55,202 bases of DNA from Qipengyuania qiaonensis (GTDB lineage: Bacteria > Pseudomonadota > Alphaproteobacteria > Sphingomonadales > Sphingomonadaceae). The notes below the pieces were generated by a model. It ran no database searches. It saw only the letters and a list, made by a program, of their open reading frames with translations, and was not told the origin of the DNA. The DNA is taken from contig NZ_JAIGNO010000015.1 of assembly GCF_019711515.1 (NCBI RefSeq), positions 1 through 55,202 of the forward strand. Direction: 5' to 3'. A program made the translations under genes and the position numbers. Positions 26,430-35,758 of the stretch are shown piece after piece (positions within the stretch are counted from its first letter, which is position 1; every line of letters starts with the position of its first letter).

Positions 26430-27079
26430 GCTGGCTGCCGATCCTCGCGCTGACCCTGCTCGTCTTCGGGCTGGCGGTCTTCCTGCTCAAACTTCCGCGC
26501 AGCATGTGGACGCTGTTCGGATCGGCGTTGCTGTTCGGTCTCGCGGGCTATGCCATGCAGGGCAATCCCGGGCAGGCAGCAGCACCTGCAGCTCCCGTGG
26601 CGGGGGAGACGTCGGAGACTGGCGAGCTGATGATCGAAGCTCGCCGCGAATTCTATCCCGAAGGACGTCTGCCTTCGCGTTTCGTCGTCACCGCCGATGC
26701 CTTTACGCGGCGCGGACAGCACGATCAGGCGGCGAATTTCCTGCGCAATGCGGTGGCGGAAGATCCGCGTGATGGCGAGGCGTGGGTGGCCCTTGGCAAT
26801 GCACTGGTCGAGCACGCCAACGGCCAGCTCAACGCCGCGGCGCTGTATGCCTATTCGCGGGCGGAAGACGTCGATCCGAATAATCCCGCGCCGACCTATT
26901 TTCTGGGGCTGGCCTATTTGCAAGCTGGAGAGCCCGGCAACACGCTGGCTTTATGGCGCGAACTGCTGGAAAACGCGCCCGAAGACGCAGACTGGCGAGA
27001 ACTGCTTGCGGTGCGACTCGAACGGCTTGAAGCCCTGCTGGGCATTGCGCAACCTTCAGGCCCGCCAGAAACCGAATAG
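26426..27079 (+). CDS. ccmI: CcmI-like TPR protein
   Basis: A 217-residue protein with two N-terminal membrane helices (LPILALTLLVFGLAVFLLKL and a segment near residues 27-44), then a region of TPR helices from about residue 85 (DQAANFLRNAVAEDPRDGEA, then WVALGNALVEHANGQL). CcmI recruits the C-terminus of apocytochrome c. Compared with E. coli-type fusions it is a separate gene, overlapping ccmH by ATGA at the end of the operon. Confidence 0.88.
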   Translation: MSWLPILALTLLVFGLAVFLLKLPRSMWTLFGSALLFGLAGYAMQGNPGQAAAPAAPVAGETSETGELMIEARREFYPEGRLPSRFVVTADAFTRRGQHDQAANFLRNAVAEDPRDGEAWVALGNALVEHANGQLNAAALYAYSRAEDVDPNNPAPTYFLGLAYLQAGEPGNTLALWRELLENAPEDADWRELLAVRLERLEALLGIAQPSGPPETE

Positions 27080-27186
27080 CAATCAACAAGATGCGTCGCT
27101 TGTTGCGAGTGCGAAGACATGCTGCTAATCGCCCCGACTGCGCCATCAAGGCCGAGTGACACGAAGTTGTCGGAACCTAATCCAGC

Positions 27187-29133
27187 ATGAACGAAACCGC
27201 TCCTGCGCCATCCCCGCCGAACGAAGGCGTGCCATCGGCCGATTCGCATGGCGGTCACGGCCAAAGCGGGTCGCGCACGGCCCTTGCCGTGGGCGCGATC
27301 GGTATCGTCTTCGGCGATATCGGCACCAGCCCGCTTTACGCGTTTCGGGAAACTTTCGCGGGCGCGGCCAGCATCGCTATCGATCGCATGCACGTGCTGG
27401 GCGTGGTCAGCCTGATCTTCTGGTCGATGCTGATCGTGGTGGCGATCCAGTACGTCACGATCCTGATGCGCGCAGACAATAAGGGGCAGGGCGGCAGCCT
27501 CGCGCTGGTCGCGCTGCTCAGCCGCCATATCGGCCGGTCGAGCTATGGCTGGCTGGTGGTGCTGCTGGGCGTCTTCGCGACGTCGCTGTTCTACGGCGAC
27601 AGCATGATCACGCCGGCGATTTCGGTGCTGTCCGCGGTCGAGGGCCTCACCGTGGTCAATCCGGGGCTCGACCCGCTGGTCATTCCCATCGCGCTGGTGC
27701 TGCTGATTTTCCTGTTCATCCTGCAAAGCCGCGGCACAGCCAAGGTCGGGGCGCTCTTTGCGCCGGTGATGATCGTCTATTTCGTGACCATCGCCGGGCT
27801 CGGCCTCAACCAGATCGTTCAGAACCCCGACATCCTCTGGGCGCTGAACCCCTGGTATGCCGTCCAGTTCTTTATTTCCGACGGGGCGATCGCTTTCTTC
27901 GCACTGGGTGCGGTGGTGCTGGCGGTGACCGGTTCGGAAGCGCTTTATTCGGACATGGGGCATTTCGGACGTGGGCCGATGCGCCTGTCGTGGTTCGGCT
28001 TCGTCATGCCGTGCCTGCTGCTCAACTATTTCGGGCAGGGGGCGATGATCGCAGGCCTGCCGGCGGAACAGGCCGCCGAGGTAGTGCGCAATCCCTTCTT
28101 CCTGCTCGCGAGCGAGGAATACCGCCTGCCGCTGGTGATCCTCGCCACCGTGGCGACCTTCATTGCCAGCCAGGCGGTGATCAGCGGCGCATTCAGCATC
28201 ACGCATCAGGCGATGCAGCTGGGCTTCATGCCGCGCCTGTCGATCCGCCATACGAGCGAGACCGAGGCCGGACAGATATACATCCCCGTGGTCAACTGGT
28301 CGCTGATGGTCGCGGTGATCCTGCTCGTGCTCACGTTCCAGAACTCCTCCAGCCTCGCTAGCGCCTATGGCATCGCGGTGACCGGCGCCGTCACCATCGA
28401 CACGCTGCTGATGGGCGTGCTGTTCGTGGGCGTGTGGAAATGGAAGTGGTTCCTGGCCCTGCCGGTGGTGACCTTCTTCCTCATCGTCGACGGTGCCTAC
28501 TTTGCGGCAAACCTCGCCAAGGTGCCCGATGGGGGCTGGTTCCCGCTGGTGGTCGGCCTCGTGGCCTTCACCCTGCTCACCACCTGGTCGCGCGGACGCA
28601 AGCTGATGCGCGACCGGATGAGCGAGACCGCGCTGCCGATCGAAATCTTCGCCAAGAGCGCCAAGAACTCCGCCACCCGAGTGCCCGGTACGGCGATCTT
28701 CATGGCCAGCCAGACGGCTGGCGTGCCAAGTGCGCTGCTCCACAACATCAAGCACAACAAGGTGCTGCACGAACGCGTCGTGATCCTGACCGTGCTGATC
28801 GCCGATGCGCCCTATGTCGAACAGAGCGAGCGGTGCGAGATTCACGACCTGGGCGACGGGTTCTACCGCGCCGTGCTGCATTACGGCTTCATGCAGGAAA
28901 CCAACGTGCCGCAGGGGCTGAAGGAAATGTCGCGCTGCGGCGGCGAGTTCGACATGATGCACACCAGCTTCTTCCTGAGCCGCCAGACGCTGCTCGCCAG
29001 CGACAAGCCCGGCATGCCGATCTGGCGGGAAAAGATCTTCGCCTGGATGCTGCGCAATGCGGCGACCGCAATGGACTTCTTCCGGCTGCCCACGAACCGC
29101 GTGGTGGAGCTGGGAAGCCAGGTGGAGATTTAG
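27187..29133 (+). CDS. kup: KUP-family potassium uptake protein
   Basis: A 648-residue K+/H+ symporter with about 12 helices and a C-terminal cytosolic domain. [20 protein letters not shown] at about residues 36-55 is the diagnostic KUP/HAK motif; [20 protein letters not shown] and [15 protein letters not shown] follow. A short polar N-terminus rich in Pro/Ser/Gly precedes the first helix. It is not overlapped with ccmI and has a 107-base gap, so it is probably transcribed separately. Confidence 0.97.
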   Translation: MNETAPAPSPPNEGVPSADSHGGHGQSGSRTALAVGAIGIVFGDIGTSPLYAFRETFAGAASIAIDRMHVLGVVSLIFWSMLIVVAIQYVTILMRADNKGQGGSLALVALLSRHIGRSSYGWLVVLLGVFATSLFYGDSMITPAISVLSAVEGLTVVNPGLDPLVIPIALVLLIFLFILQSRGTAKVGALFAPVMIVYFVTIAGLGLNQIVQNPDILWALNPWYAVQFFISDGAIAFFALGAVVLAVTGSEALYSDMGHFGRGPMRLSWFGFVMPCLLLNYFGQGAMIAGLPAEQAAEVVRNPFFLLASEEYRLPLVILATVATFIASQAVISGAFSITHQAMQLGFMPRLSIRHTSETEAGQIYIPVVNWSLMVAVILLVLTFQNSSSLASAYGIAVTGAVTIDTLLMGVLFVGVWKWKWFLALPVVTFFLIVDGAYFAANLAKVPDGGWFPLVVGLVAFTLLTTWSRGRKLMRDRMSETALPIEIFAKSAKNSATRVPGTAIFMASQTAGVPSALLHNIKHNKVLHERVVILTVLIADAPYVEQSERCEIHDLGDGFYRAVLHYGFMQETNVPQGLKEMSRCGGEFDMMHTSFFLSRQTLLASDKPGMPIWREKIFAWMLRNAATAMDFFRLPTNRVVELGSQVEI

Positions 29134-29203
29134 CGCTGCTGGGTTAAAAAGGTCCGTCTGCCAGCGGCATATGAACCCTGTCACACGTAGGCTATGGAAG
29201 CGT

Positions 29204-30073
29204 CTATGAAAATTGCTTCTCAGCCCAGGTGCGAAAGCTGGTCGGGCTGTTGGCTATATCTGCGGGGGTGCGCTCGGCAATCTGATCGAGGCCCGAGTTC
29301 TTTGCCTTCAGCATCTCGATCATTGCGACAGCCATACCCTCCGAGGCGCCATTCTGCAGCATGATTGCCTTCATGTCGGCCATCGATATCTCGAAATAAT
29401 TCACCTCGCGCCCCACGATCTCGGACAGGATGCTCGTCATCGTAGTGAAGGTGAGATCTTCGGGTCCGATCATCGGCACTTCGTAAAACCCCTCCCAATT
29501 GGCATCGAGCAGGAGCCCGGCACTCACTTTGGCGATATCCTCCGGCGCGACATGCCGCAGCTTGAGGTCCGCAGGCGCGGGATAGTAAAACGCACCGGTT
29601 TCGCGGATTACGTCTGCCTGTCGTGCGACGTTCGACATCAGCGAAGCGCACGCAAGAGCCGCATAGTTCACGCCGGTCGCTTTCAGCATATCGTCCATCC
29701 GGATGCTGGCGGACGCATGTCCTGCATCGTCCGGCCAGCCTCGACCCAGAGCGGAGATGCTGACGACATGCGTGATGCCGGAGGACGGGAGAAGCTTCGC
29801 GGCCGCCGCGGAGAAGCCGACATAAGCCGCTTCCGCATCGGTGGCAGTGGGATCGGATGGAACGAGCCAGAACAGCCGCGTCGCACCATCGAAGGCTCGC
29901 TCGAGCGTCTCCTGATCGCTGTGCGACCCTTCGACGATGTCGCCGCTATCTCTCACTTGCCTCGGTAGTTTGGAAGGATCGCGCGCTATAACGCGGAAAG
30001 GCTTACCGCTCTCGAGAATGTGCTCGGTGACCCGAGTGCCGATATCGCCCGTCGGCGCAGTGATGACGATCAT
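29204..30073 (-). CDS. NmrA-like NAD(P)-binding protein
   Basis: A 289-residue Rossmann-fold protein of the atypical SDR/NmrA group. The nucleotide motif ITAPTGDIGTRVTEHIL (GxxGxxG variant) opens the protein at residues 4-20; THVVSISALGRGW corresponds to the central strand, and the active-site Tyr is not in a YxxxK context. Family members act as redox sensors or quinone/nitrogen regulators rather than classical dehydrogenases; the role is unknown. AGGA precedes the ATG. It lies downstream of an AraC regulator, reading in the same direction. Confidence 0.85.
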   Translation of the reverse strand: MIVITAPTGDIGTRVTEHILESGKPFRVIARDPSKLPRQVRDSGDIVEGSHSDQETLERAFDGATRLFWLVPSDPTATDAEAAYVGFSAAAAKLLPSSGITHVVSISALGRGWPDDAGHASASIRMDDMLKATGVNYAALACASLMSNVARQADVIRETGAFYYPAPADLKLRHVAPEDIAKVSAGLLLDANWEGFYEVPMIGPEDLTFTTMTSILSEIVGREVNYFEISMADMKAIMLQNGASEGMAVAMIEMLKAKNSGLDQIAERTPADIANSPTSFRTWAEKQFS

Positions 30074-30113
30074 GATGAATTCCTGACGTTGGTTCGGTGA
30101 TGCTTGCGGAGCC

Positions 30114-31046
30114 TCAGCAGTTTGACAGCGCCGAGGTCGTGTCGGCCTGGTATTTGCCGGACTCGGTGTCCTTCGTCCGCGCGATATCTTCGCTCGGCGG
30201 CCGCCCGTAGAGACGACGGTAGTCGCGACTGAATTGCGACGGGCTTTCATAGCCAACGGCGAAGCCGGCTTCTGCTGCGCCTACAGGAGCGGACAACATT
30301 ATGCTGCGCGCCTCCTCCAGCCGCAAGCGGGTACGAAATTGCACCGGGCTGAGACCCGTCGCGTCCTTGAAATCACGATAGAGCGAGGACTGGCTGCGCA
30401 CCGCGATCGAAAGCAGCTCGTCGAGATCGAATGGCTGGCGGAACGTCCTGTGAAGATAGGTGATCGCCCGTTCCACTGGCGCCGCGCGCTCGTCTTCATA
30501 GGCAAATTTGCGAAGCTGCGCGCCATAGGGGCCGGTTAGCAACCGATAGAGAATTTCTCGCTCGTAGAGCGGTGCAAGATGGGTAGCCGAGGCCGGATCG
30601 TCGAGCAGCCCGACAAACCGCGCAAGTGCATTCATGAGATCGGGTGGCGTTTGCGCAATGCCGATAGCCTGGATCGGCGCGCGAGGCGGCATCTGTTCGC
30701 GCATTTCGCGCAGAATCTGCCGATCAAAGAGCAGCTGCACGCAGATATACGGCTCCTGTTCGCTGGCATCGGTAATGAGACCGACCACCGGCACGTCAAA
30801 GCCCGCGATCAGATACTGTCCTGCCCCGTAAGCGATATCGCCCGCACCGCTGCGCACCGCTTTCGCCCCCTGAACGATCGCGCAGAAGGATGGCTTGTAG
30901 AATGCAGGGACGGGTTCGCTGGGGGCTAGCGACTGGTGCAGGATCAGGCGCGGTATGTCTGTCTCGACCGTGGCGTCGCCCGCAACGACCTTCCGCGCGG
31001 TCGCCACGATGGCGGCTGCATCTGTGTGCATCGCGGCGTCGTTCAC
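30114..31046 (-). CDS. AraC-family transcriptional regulator
   Basis: A 310-residue regulator. The first 190 residues form the AraC_N (PF06719-like) sensor domain (FYKPSFCAIVQGAKAV, YLIAGFDVPVVGLI), and the last 110 hold the two HTH motifs: DLDELLSIAVRSQSSLYRDF, then SAAPVG-type linker and AGFAVGYESPSQFSRDYRRL with GRPPSED. This subgroup usually controls adjacent SDR/aldo-keto or NmrA-like genes, which fits the local cluster. The start could be the ATG at 31046 or one five codons later. Confidence 0.93.
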   Translation of the reverse strand: MNDAAMHTDAAAIVATARKVVAGDATVETDIPRLILHQSLAPSEPVPAFYKPSFCAIVQGAKAVRSGAGDIAYGAGQYLIAGFDVPVVGLITDASEQEPYICVQLLFDRQILREMREQMPPRAPIQAIGIAQTPPDLMNALARFVGLLDDPASATHLAPLYEREILYRLLTGPYGAQLRKFAYEDERAAPVERAITYLHRTFRQPFDLDELLSIAVRSQSSLYRDFKDATGLSPVQFRTRLRLEEARSIMLSAPVGAAEAGFAVGYESPSQFSRDYRRLYGRPPSEDIARTKDTESGKYQADTTSALSNC

Positions 31047-31109
31047 GCGAACGCCGCCAAACGCGGGCTATCGCCGCAGAACGGTACCGACGCATTCTGC
31101 GCTGCACCA

Positions 31110-31166
31110 TCACGCATCGTCGAGATCAGTCGATGCCGAGAGCTTTGCATGAGCGGGAAGGTCGCT
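31110..31166 (-). pseudogene. Remnant of a second SDR gene (last 18 codons)
   Basis: Read on the minus strand this encodes SDLPAHAKLSASTDLDDA and a stop. It aligns with the end of the intact SDR at 31767-32606 (SDLATHAKLSASTDFEDQ and stop), 13 of 18 residues identical. Immediately upstream the frame is closed by TAG at 31167-31169, and no further SDR sequence is recognisable. It is a decayed duplicate of the 3' end of the SDR gene. Confidence 0.75.
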
Positions 31167-31287
31167 CTATGGACTCGGGCAGGATCGCTCATATCGAGCT
31201 TTTTCTTTCCAAGCTCGCCTGCGAAAGTGACCGAACAAGCAACGGCAACACAAATTTCGCTAGGAAATGCAATTCTGTACTCCCGCG

Positions 31288-31770
31288 TCAAAGCGATTGA
31301 CCCGACAATGCGCGCTCGAACTTTGGTAGATCGAGAAAGGCACGGACGTCGACCACTTCGTTCCCTTCGAAGCGAAAAATCCAAGCATACTCGTTCTCGT
31401 AAAGCTCGCCTGTATTGAGCGGCGCTCGCGCCGTGAAATGGATCATAACTATGTCCTCCGAAGCGACCGACTGCCATCGTACCGGCTTCAGCGGCCCGGA
31501 GAGGCGGCCGTTGAATGGCTTAACCAAGGCATCGAACCCCGTTCGATCGTAGGTTCCGGCGGTCGGGCTTGATCCGATGACGGTCCAGCGCATGTCGTCG
31601 GCCAGAAGTTCGAACGGCGATCCGGTTCCGTCGGACCACTCGGCGAAGGCCCGTTCAACAGCAGCACGATGGGTCGATGCTTCGCCGCTAGCGTCTCTGG
31701 TGTCGACTTCCGAGCAGCCGGCGACGTTAAATGACAGACAAGCGAAGATCAGTGCGCAGCGCATACTCAT
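31288..31770 (-). CDS. SnoaL/NTF2-like lipoprotein
   Basis: A 160-residue protein with a lipoprotein-type signal (RCALIFACLSFNVAGC, lipobox Cys19) and a cone-shaped NTF2-like domain: VERAFAEWSDGTGSPFELL, MRWTVIGSSPTAGTYDRTGF, then VMIHFTARAPLNTGELYENE with YAWIFRFEGNEVVDVRAFLD. Such domains bind small molecules or act as isomerases/cyclases; function unknown. Its ATG overlaps the SDR stop (ATGA), so it is co-translated with the SDR upstream. Confidence 0.82.
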   Translation of the reverse strand: MSMRCALIFACLSFNVAGCSEVDTRDASGEASTHRAAVERAFAEWSDGTGSPFELLADDMRWTVIGSSPTAGTYDRTGFDALVKPFNGRLSGPLKPVRWQSVASEDIVMIHFTARAPLNTGELYENEYAWIFRFEGNEVVDVRAFLDLPKFERALSGQSL

Positions 31771-32606
31771 TGGTCTTCGAAGTCCGTCGATGCAGAGAGT
31801 TTCGCATGCGTAGCAAGATCGCTCAGACGTTTCGCATATGCGTTTCCAACGTAATTGAGCGCGTCCGTTCCGACCAGCAGGCGCATGGGTGGCTTTTCCA
31901 TTTTCGCAATCGCAACCAGCGCCTCGCCGAGCTTGCGCGGATCGCCTGACTGTCGATGATTCATCGCAGTATATGTCTCGCGCTGCTGCTGGACCGCTTG
32001 CGCGATCTCCGAAATCTCGAGCTCGCCATAGGACGCCGAGGACTCGTCGAGAAAATCCGTCCGGAAAAATCCCGGCTCGACGATCGTCACGTCGATCCCG
32101 AACTCGGCCACTTCCTGCGCAACACCTTCCGAGAATCCTTCTACGGCGTGTTTGCTCGCGCAATAGACTGCGGACGCCGGAAACGACACCGTGCCACCGA
32201 TGGACGTGATGCTGATGATATGGCCGCTGCGCTGTTGGCGCATGATCGGAAGGACACGCCGAGTCATCTCCATCACGCCGAAGACGTTGACGTCGAATTG
32301 CTTCCTGATCTGCCGGTCGCTGACTGTCTCGAATATGCCCATCTGGCCATAACCGGCATTGTTCACGAGCACATCGATGCGGCCGAAGTGATCGCGTGCC
32401 CGGGTGATCGCCGCGCCGCAATGATGGTAATTAGTCACGTCGAGATCGAGAAAAAGCAACGCGTCGCTTTCGGGAAGTTTCGATTTCGCCTGGGTCGCAT
32501 CCCGGCCTGTCGCGATCACGCGATTTCCGGCACCGAGCGCCGCTCGCGCGATTTCGAGGCCGAGGCCGCGTGTCGCGCCGGTGATGAACCAGACTTTGTC
32601 GTCCAT
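31767..32606 (-). CDS. Short-chain dehydrogenase/reductase
   Basis: A 279-residue classical SDR. VWFITGATRGLGLEIARAAL has the TGxxxGxG nucleotide motif, LVNNAGYGQMG the NNAG motif, and the catalytic residues are Ser in SITSIGGTVSF and YCASK (Tyr and Lys, YxxxK). The protein ends in a region (SDLATHAKLSASTDFEDQ) that is also found in the decayed copy at 31110. GGAG precedes the ATG. SDRs paired with AraC_N regulators are common; substrate not predictable. Confidence 0.95.
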   Translation of the reverse strand: MDDKVWFITGATRGLGLEIARAALGAGNRVIATGRDATQAKSKLPESDALLFLDLDVTNYHHCGAAITRARDHFGRIDVLVNNAGYGQMGIFETVSDRQIRKQFDVNVFGVMEMTRRVLPIMRQQRSGHIISITSIGGTVSFPASAVYCASKHAVEGFSEGVAQEVAEFGIDVTIVEPGFFRTDFLDESSASYGELEISEIAQAVQQQRETYTAMNHRQSGDPRKLGEALVAIAKMEKPPMRLLVGTDALNYVGNAYAKRLSDLATHAKLSASTDFEDQ

Positions 32607-32869
32607 GTATGATCTCCGAAAGTGTTTCCGGGAACATGCAGGCATTATCGCAGAACGGTTATAGCGATCCTCTCATTTCCTTGCACGATATTCCCAATTC
32701 CCTGCATGGAGAGATCCGGTGAATGACCGCGCTCGGACTACTATCGGGCCGATTTGGTCACCTAGCCCGGCAGGGTTTGTCAGCGATTTCTCGCGATCAA
32801 GACGTCACAAAATTGCTTTGTGCCACCTAAAGCAGATTGGCCGTTTCCATCCATTCCAGGACATAGACT

Positions 32870-33532
32870 TCAAGCCATCGGCGGTTCGTCCTTCACCACC
32901 TCGTCCTTGTTCTCCAGCGCCAGTCCGTGCTTCAGCAGCATGGGGATCTGGGTGAAGGTGAACAGGAAACTGAGCGGCATGAAAACCCACAGTTTGGCCC
33001 AGAGCCAGCTTTCGAAGCTTAGCTGCATGCGCAGCACTTCGTTCAGGCCCGCCATGAACACGAAGAAAATGCCCCAATTGCGCGAGAGCTTCAGCCAGCC
33101 GTCCTTGTCGACGCCTTCGAATGCCGCTTCGAGCAGGATTTGCAGCAAGGCCTTGCCGCGCAGCCAGCCGCCGATCAGCAGCGCGCCGAACAGTAGGTAG
33201 ATCGCGGTCGGCTTGATCTGGATGAACTTCTCGTCCTGCAGCCAGATGGTCAGCCCGCCGAAACCGACAATCAGCGTGGTCGACAGGATCAGCATCGGGC
33301 TGACATGGCCGAACTTGAACTTGCTGAAGATCAGCGCCACGACCGCCGCGATCATGAAGGCGATCGTGCCGTAGATGACGGCAGCAATCTCTCCAAAGGT
33401 CGAGGTCTCGGGCGGCTGGTAGAACTTGTACACGCCAAGGAAGACCAGCAGCGGGCCGTAATCGACGAGGATGTTGAGCCAGCCGGATTTCGGCTTGGGC
33501 TTGGGCTCTGGAGTAGTTCTGGGTTCGGTCAT
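32870..33532 (-). CDS. yciB: Inner membrane septation protein A (YciB)
   Basis: A 220-residue protein with about five membrane helices and charged ends. GPLLVFLGVYKFY near residue 27, IYGTIAFMIAAVVALI, KPTAIYLLFGALLIGG and WGIFFVFMAGLNEVLRM are the conserved YciB/IspZ segments. It is linked to septation and envelope integrity in other bacteria. The N-terminal 18 residues are rich in Pro and Lys. It lies just downstream of ftsY, separated by a REP-like repeat. Confidence 0.93.
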   Translation of the reverse strand: MTEPRTTPEPKPKPKSGWLNILVDYGPLLVFLGVYKFYQPPETSTFGEIAAVIYGTIAFMIAAVVALIFSKFKFGHVSPMLILSTTLIVGFGGLTIWLQDEKFIQIKPTAIYLLFGALLIGGWLRGKALLQILLEAAFEGVDKDGWLKLSRNWGIFFVFMAGLNEVLRMQLSFESWLWAKLWVFMPLSFLFTFTQIPMLLKHGLALENKDEVVKDEPPMA

Positions 33533-33546
33533 TTGTCCCTCAAACT

Positions 33547-33648
33547 GTCATTGCGAGGAGCCGCAGGCGATGCGGCAATTCATGGCGCATGGTTTGCCGC
33601 TCGCTCCCGGAAGATGGATTGGCGCGCGGCTTCGCCGCTCGCAATGAC
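33547..33648. repeat. REP-like interspersed repeat with terminal inverted repeats
   Basis: The element begins GTCATTGCGAG and ends CTCGCAATGAC, perfect 11-base inverted ends, with a partly self-complementary GC-rich interior. It fills the gap between yciB and ftsY. This ATTGCGAG-type end is, from memory, common in intergenic repeats of sphingomonads and other Alphaproteobacteria. Its copy number in the genome cannot be seen here. Confidence 0.75.
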
Positions 33649-33662
33649 GGATCGCCAGCACT

Positions 33663-34586
33663 TCATGCCACCCCCGCGATGACCCGCGCCACCAGATCCG
33701 GATCGAAGGGACGTAGATCGTCGATTTTCTCGCCCACGCCGATGGCATGGATCGGCAGGCCGTATTGCTCGGCCGCCTGCACCAGCACGCCGCCGCGCGC
33801 GGTCCCGTCGAGCTTGGTCATCACGAGGCCGGTTACGCCCGCGACTTCCTTAAACACGTCGATCTGGGCCAGCGCGTTCTGGCCGTTGGTTGCGTCGAGC
33901 ACCAGCACCACGTCGTGCGGCGCGTCCGGGTTGAGGCGGCCGAGGACTTTGCGGATCTTGGCCAGCTCGTCCATCAGCTCGCGCTTGTTCTGCAGGCGTC
34001 CGGCGGTGTCGACGATCAGCACGTCGGTGCCGATCTCGGTCGCTTTCTTCACGGCATCGAACACGATACTGGCCGGATCGCCGCCTTCGGGGCCGCGCAC
34101 GATAGGTACGCCCACCCGGTCGGCCCAGGTCTGGAGCTGGCCGATGGCGGCGGCGCGGAAGGTGTCGCCCGCAGCCAGCATCACGGCATAATCGTCTTCC
34201 TGGAAGAGGTGAGCGAGCTTGGCGATGGTGGTGGTCTTGCCGCTGCCGTTGACGCCGATCACCAGCAGCACCTGCGGACGCGGGAAAGCGGTGATCTCGA
34301 GCGGCTTTGCCACGGGGCGAAGAATGGCGGCGATTTCCTCGGCCACCGCTTCCTTCAGCTCGCGCTCGGTAATCTCCAGGCCGAAGCGCTTGTCGCGCAG
34401 TTTCTCGCGAATCCGCGCGGCGGCGCCGGGGCCGAGGTCCGATAGGATCAGCGCATCCTCGACATCGTCCAGTGTCGCGTCGTCGAGCCGGGCCGTACCC
34501 ACTTCGATGAGGTTGCTCGTCAGTTTTTCGGACGTCTTGCGAAACCCGCCGAACAGCCGGTCGGTCCAGCTTTGCTTGTCACTCAT
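33663..34586 (-). CDS. ftsY: Signal recognition particle receptor FtsY
   Basis: The membrane-associated SRP receptor GTPase. The 307-residue protein is essentially the NG domain with a very short acidic-less N-terminus: LVIGVNGSGKTTTIAKLAHL (P-loop), DTFRAAAIGQLQ, DTAGRLQNKRELMDEL, and TKLDGTARGGVLVQ. The long acidic A domain of E. coli FtsY is absent, as usual in Alphaproteobacteria. Its start overlaps the mtaB stop (ATGA). Confidence 0.98.
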   Translation of the reverse strand: MSDKQSWTDRLFGGFRKTSEKLTSNLIEVGTARLDDATLDDVEDALILSDLGPGAAARIREKLRDKRFGLEITERELKEAVAEEIAAILRPVAKPLEITAFPRPQVLLVIGVNGSGKTTTIAKLAHLFQEDDYAVMLAAGDTFRAAAIGQLQTWADRVGVPIVRGPEGGDPASIVFDAVKKATEIGTDVLIVDTAGRLQNKRELMDELAKIRKVLGRLNPDAPHDVVLVLDATNGQNALAQIDVFKEVAGVTGLVMTKLDGTARGGVLVQAAEQYGLPIHAIGVGEKIDDLRPFDPDLVARVIAGVA

Positions 34587-35758
34587 TGCAGAAGGCCATT
34601 CTCGAAGCGTGTCGGCGTCAGGGACACGATTGTGCCGGCGCCCGTCCCCTCGGGCACGGCAACGCGGGCGAAGTGCGGCGTGTAGCCGGTTCCGTCACGC
34701 TCGGCGAGCACGGCATGCGGTTTATCGACGAGCGATGCCAGCCACACCTTGCGCGTTTCCGTAGCGGCGGCGCGCAATTCGGCGGCGCGGCGCTTGACGG
34801 TTTCGCGTGCGACCTGCGGCATGCGCGCGGCGGGCGTGCCGGGGCGCGGCGAGTAGGGGAAGATATGGCCGTGGACGATCTCGAGATCGCGGATGATCGA
34901 AAGGTTCGCCGCGTGCTGGTCTTCGGTTTCGGTGGGGAAACCAGCGATGATATCCGCGCCGACTGCCAGATCGGGACGAAGGTCTGCCAGTTTGGACACG
35001 AGGTCTATCGCATCGCCGCGCAGATGTCGGCGCTTCATGCGCTTCAGGATCAGGTCGTGCCCATGCTGCAGCGAGAGGTGCAGATGCGGCATAAGTCGTT
35101 GTTCGTAAGCGAACAACTCGAACAGTAGCGGGTCGATCTCGATCCCGTCGAGCGACGACATGCGCAATCTCTCGAGACTCGGGAATGTGTCGAGTATGGC
35201 GCGCACCAGTTCGCCCAAAGGTGGCGTATCGGGGAGATCGTGCCCCCATGAGGTCACATCGACCCCGGTCAGCACGATTTCCGGCGCGCCATGACCGAGA
35301 TGACGTTCCACCTCCGCCAGCACTTGTACGATGCTCAAAGACCGACTTGGCCCGCGTCCCCGAGGAATGACGCAGAAGGTACAGGCGTGATCGCAGCCGT
35401 TCTGCACCGCAATGAAGGCGCGGGTACGGCTCTGCGGTGCGGGCGGGGAGTTGGCGGGCACGTTCCAGGCACGAGCGTCGAGCTTGGCGGTATTCGCGAC
35501 AATGCCGTCGACCTCGGGCATGGCGGCAAGCTGGTCGCGCTCGATGTCGGCGGCGCAGCCGGTCACCAGCAGGCGTGCATCGGGATTGGCGCGGCGTGCC
35601 CGGCGGATGGCCTGGCGCGTCTGGCGCACCGCCTCGCTGGTCACGGCACAGCTATTGACCACCACGAGATCGCGTTCCTGGCCCAGCATGGCGCGGATGC
35701 GTTCGCTTTCGGAGATATTCAGCCGGCAACCGAGCGAAATGACCTGCGCTTCATTCAC
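34583..35758 (-). CDS. mtaB: tRNA t6A37 methylthiotransferase (MiaB/MtaB-like)
   Basis: A radical-SAM enzyme that adds a methylthio group to t6A37 in ANN-decoding tRNAs. The N-terminal UPF0004 domain has three cluster cysteines in SLGCRLN, VVNSCAVT and VTGCAA. The radical-SAM motif is GCDHACTFCVIPRGRGPSRS (CxxxCxxC). A TRAM-like C-terminus follows. The GTG start in a GTGA overlap with dapF gives 391 residues; an ATG five codons upstream (35773) is an alternative. MtaB rather than MiaB is inferred from the compact length and CRLN motif. Confidence 0.88.
   Translation of the reverse strand: MNEAQVISLGCRLNISESERIRAMLGQERDLVVVNSCAVTSEAVRQTRQAIRRARRANPDARLLVTGCAADIERDQLAAMPEVDGIVANTAKLDARAWNVPANSPPAPQSRTRAFIAVQNGCDHACTFCVIPRGRGPSRSLSIVQVLAEVERHLGHGAPEIVLTGVDVTSWGHDLPDTPPLGELVRAILDTFPSLERLRMSSLDGIEIDPLLFELFAYEQRLMPHLHLSLQHGHDLILKRMKRRHLRGDAIDLVSKLADLRPDLAVGADIIAGFPTETEDQHAANLSIIRDLEIVHGHIFPYSPRPGTPAARMPQVARETVKRRAAELRAAATETRKVWLASLVDKPHAVLAERDGTGYTPHFARVAVPEGTGAGTIVSLTPTRFENGLLQ

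Noticed and set aside
26914..29184. A 756-residue open frame antisense to kup
   Set aside because: Low-complexity His/Gln/Asp/Arg-rich translation typical of the complement of a GC-rich membrane protein gene; kup is unambiguous on the other strand.
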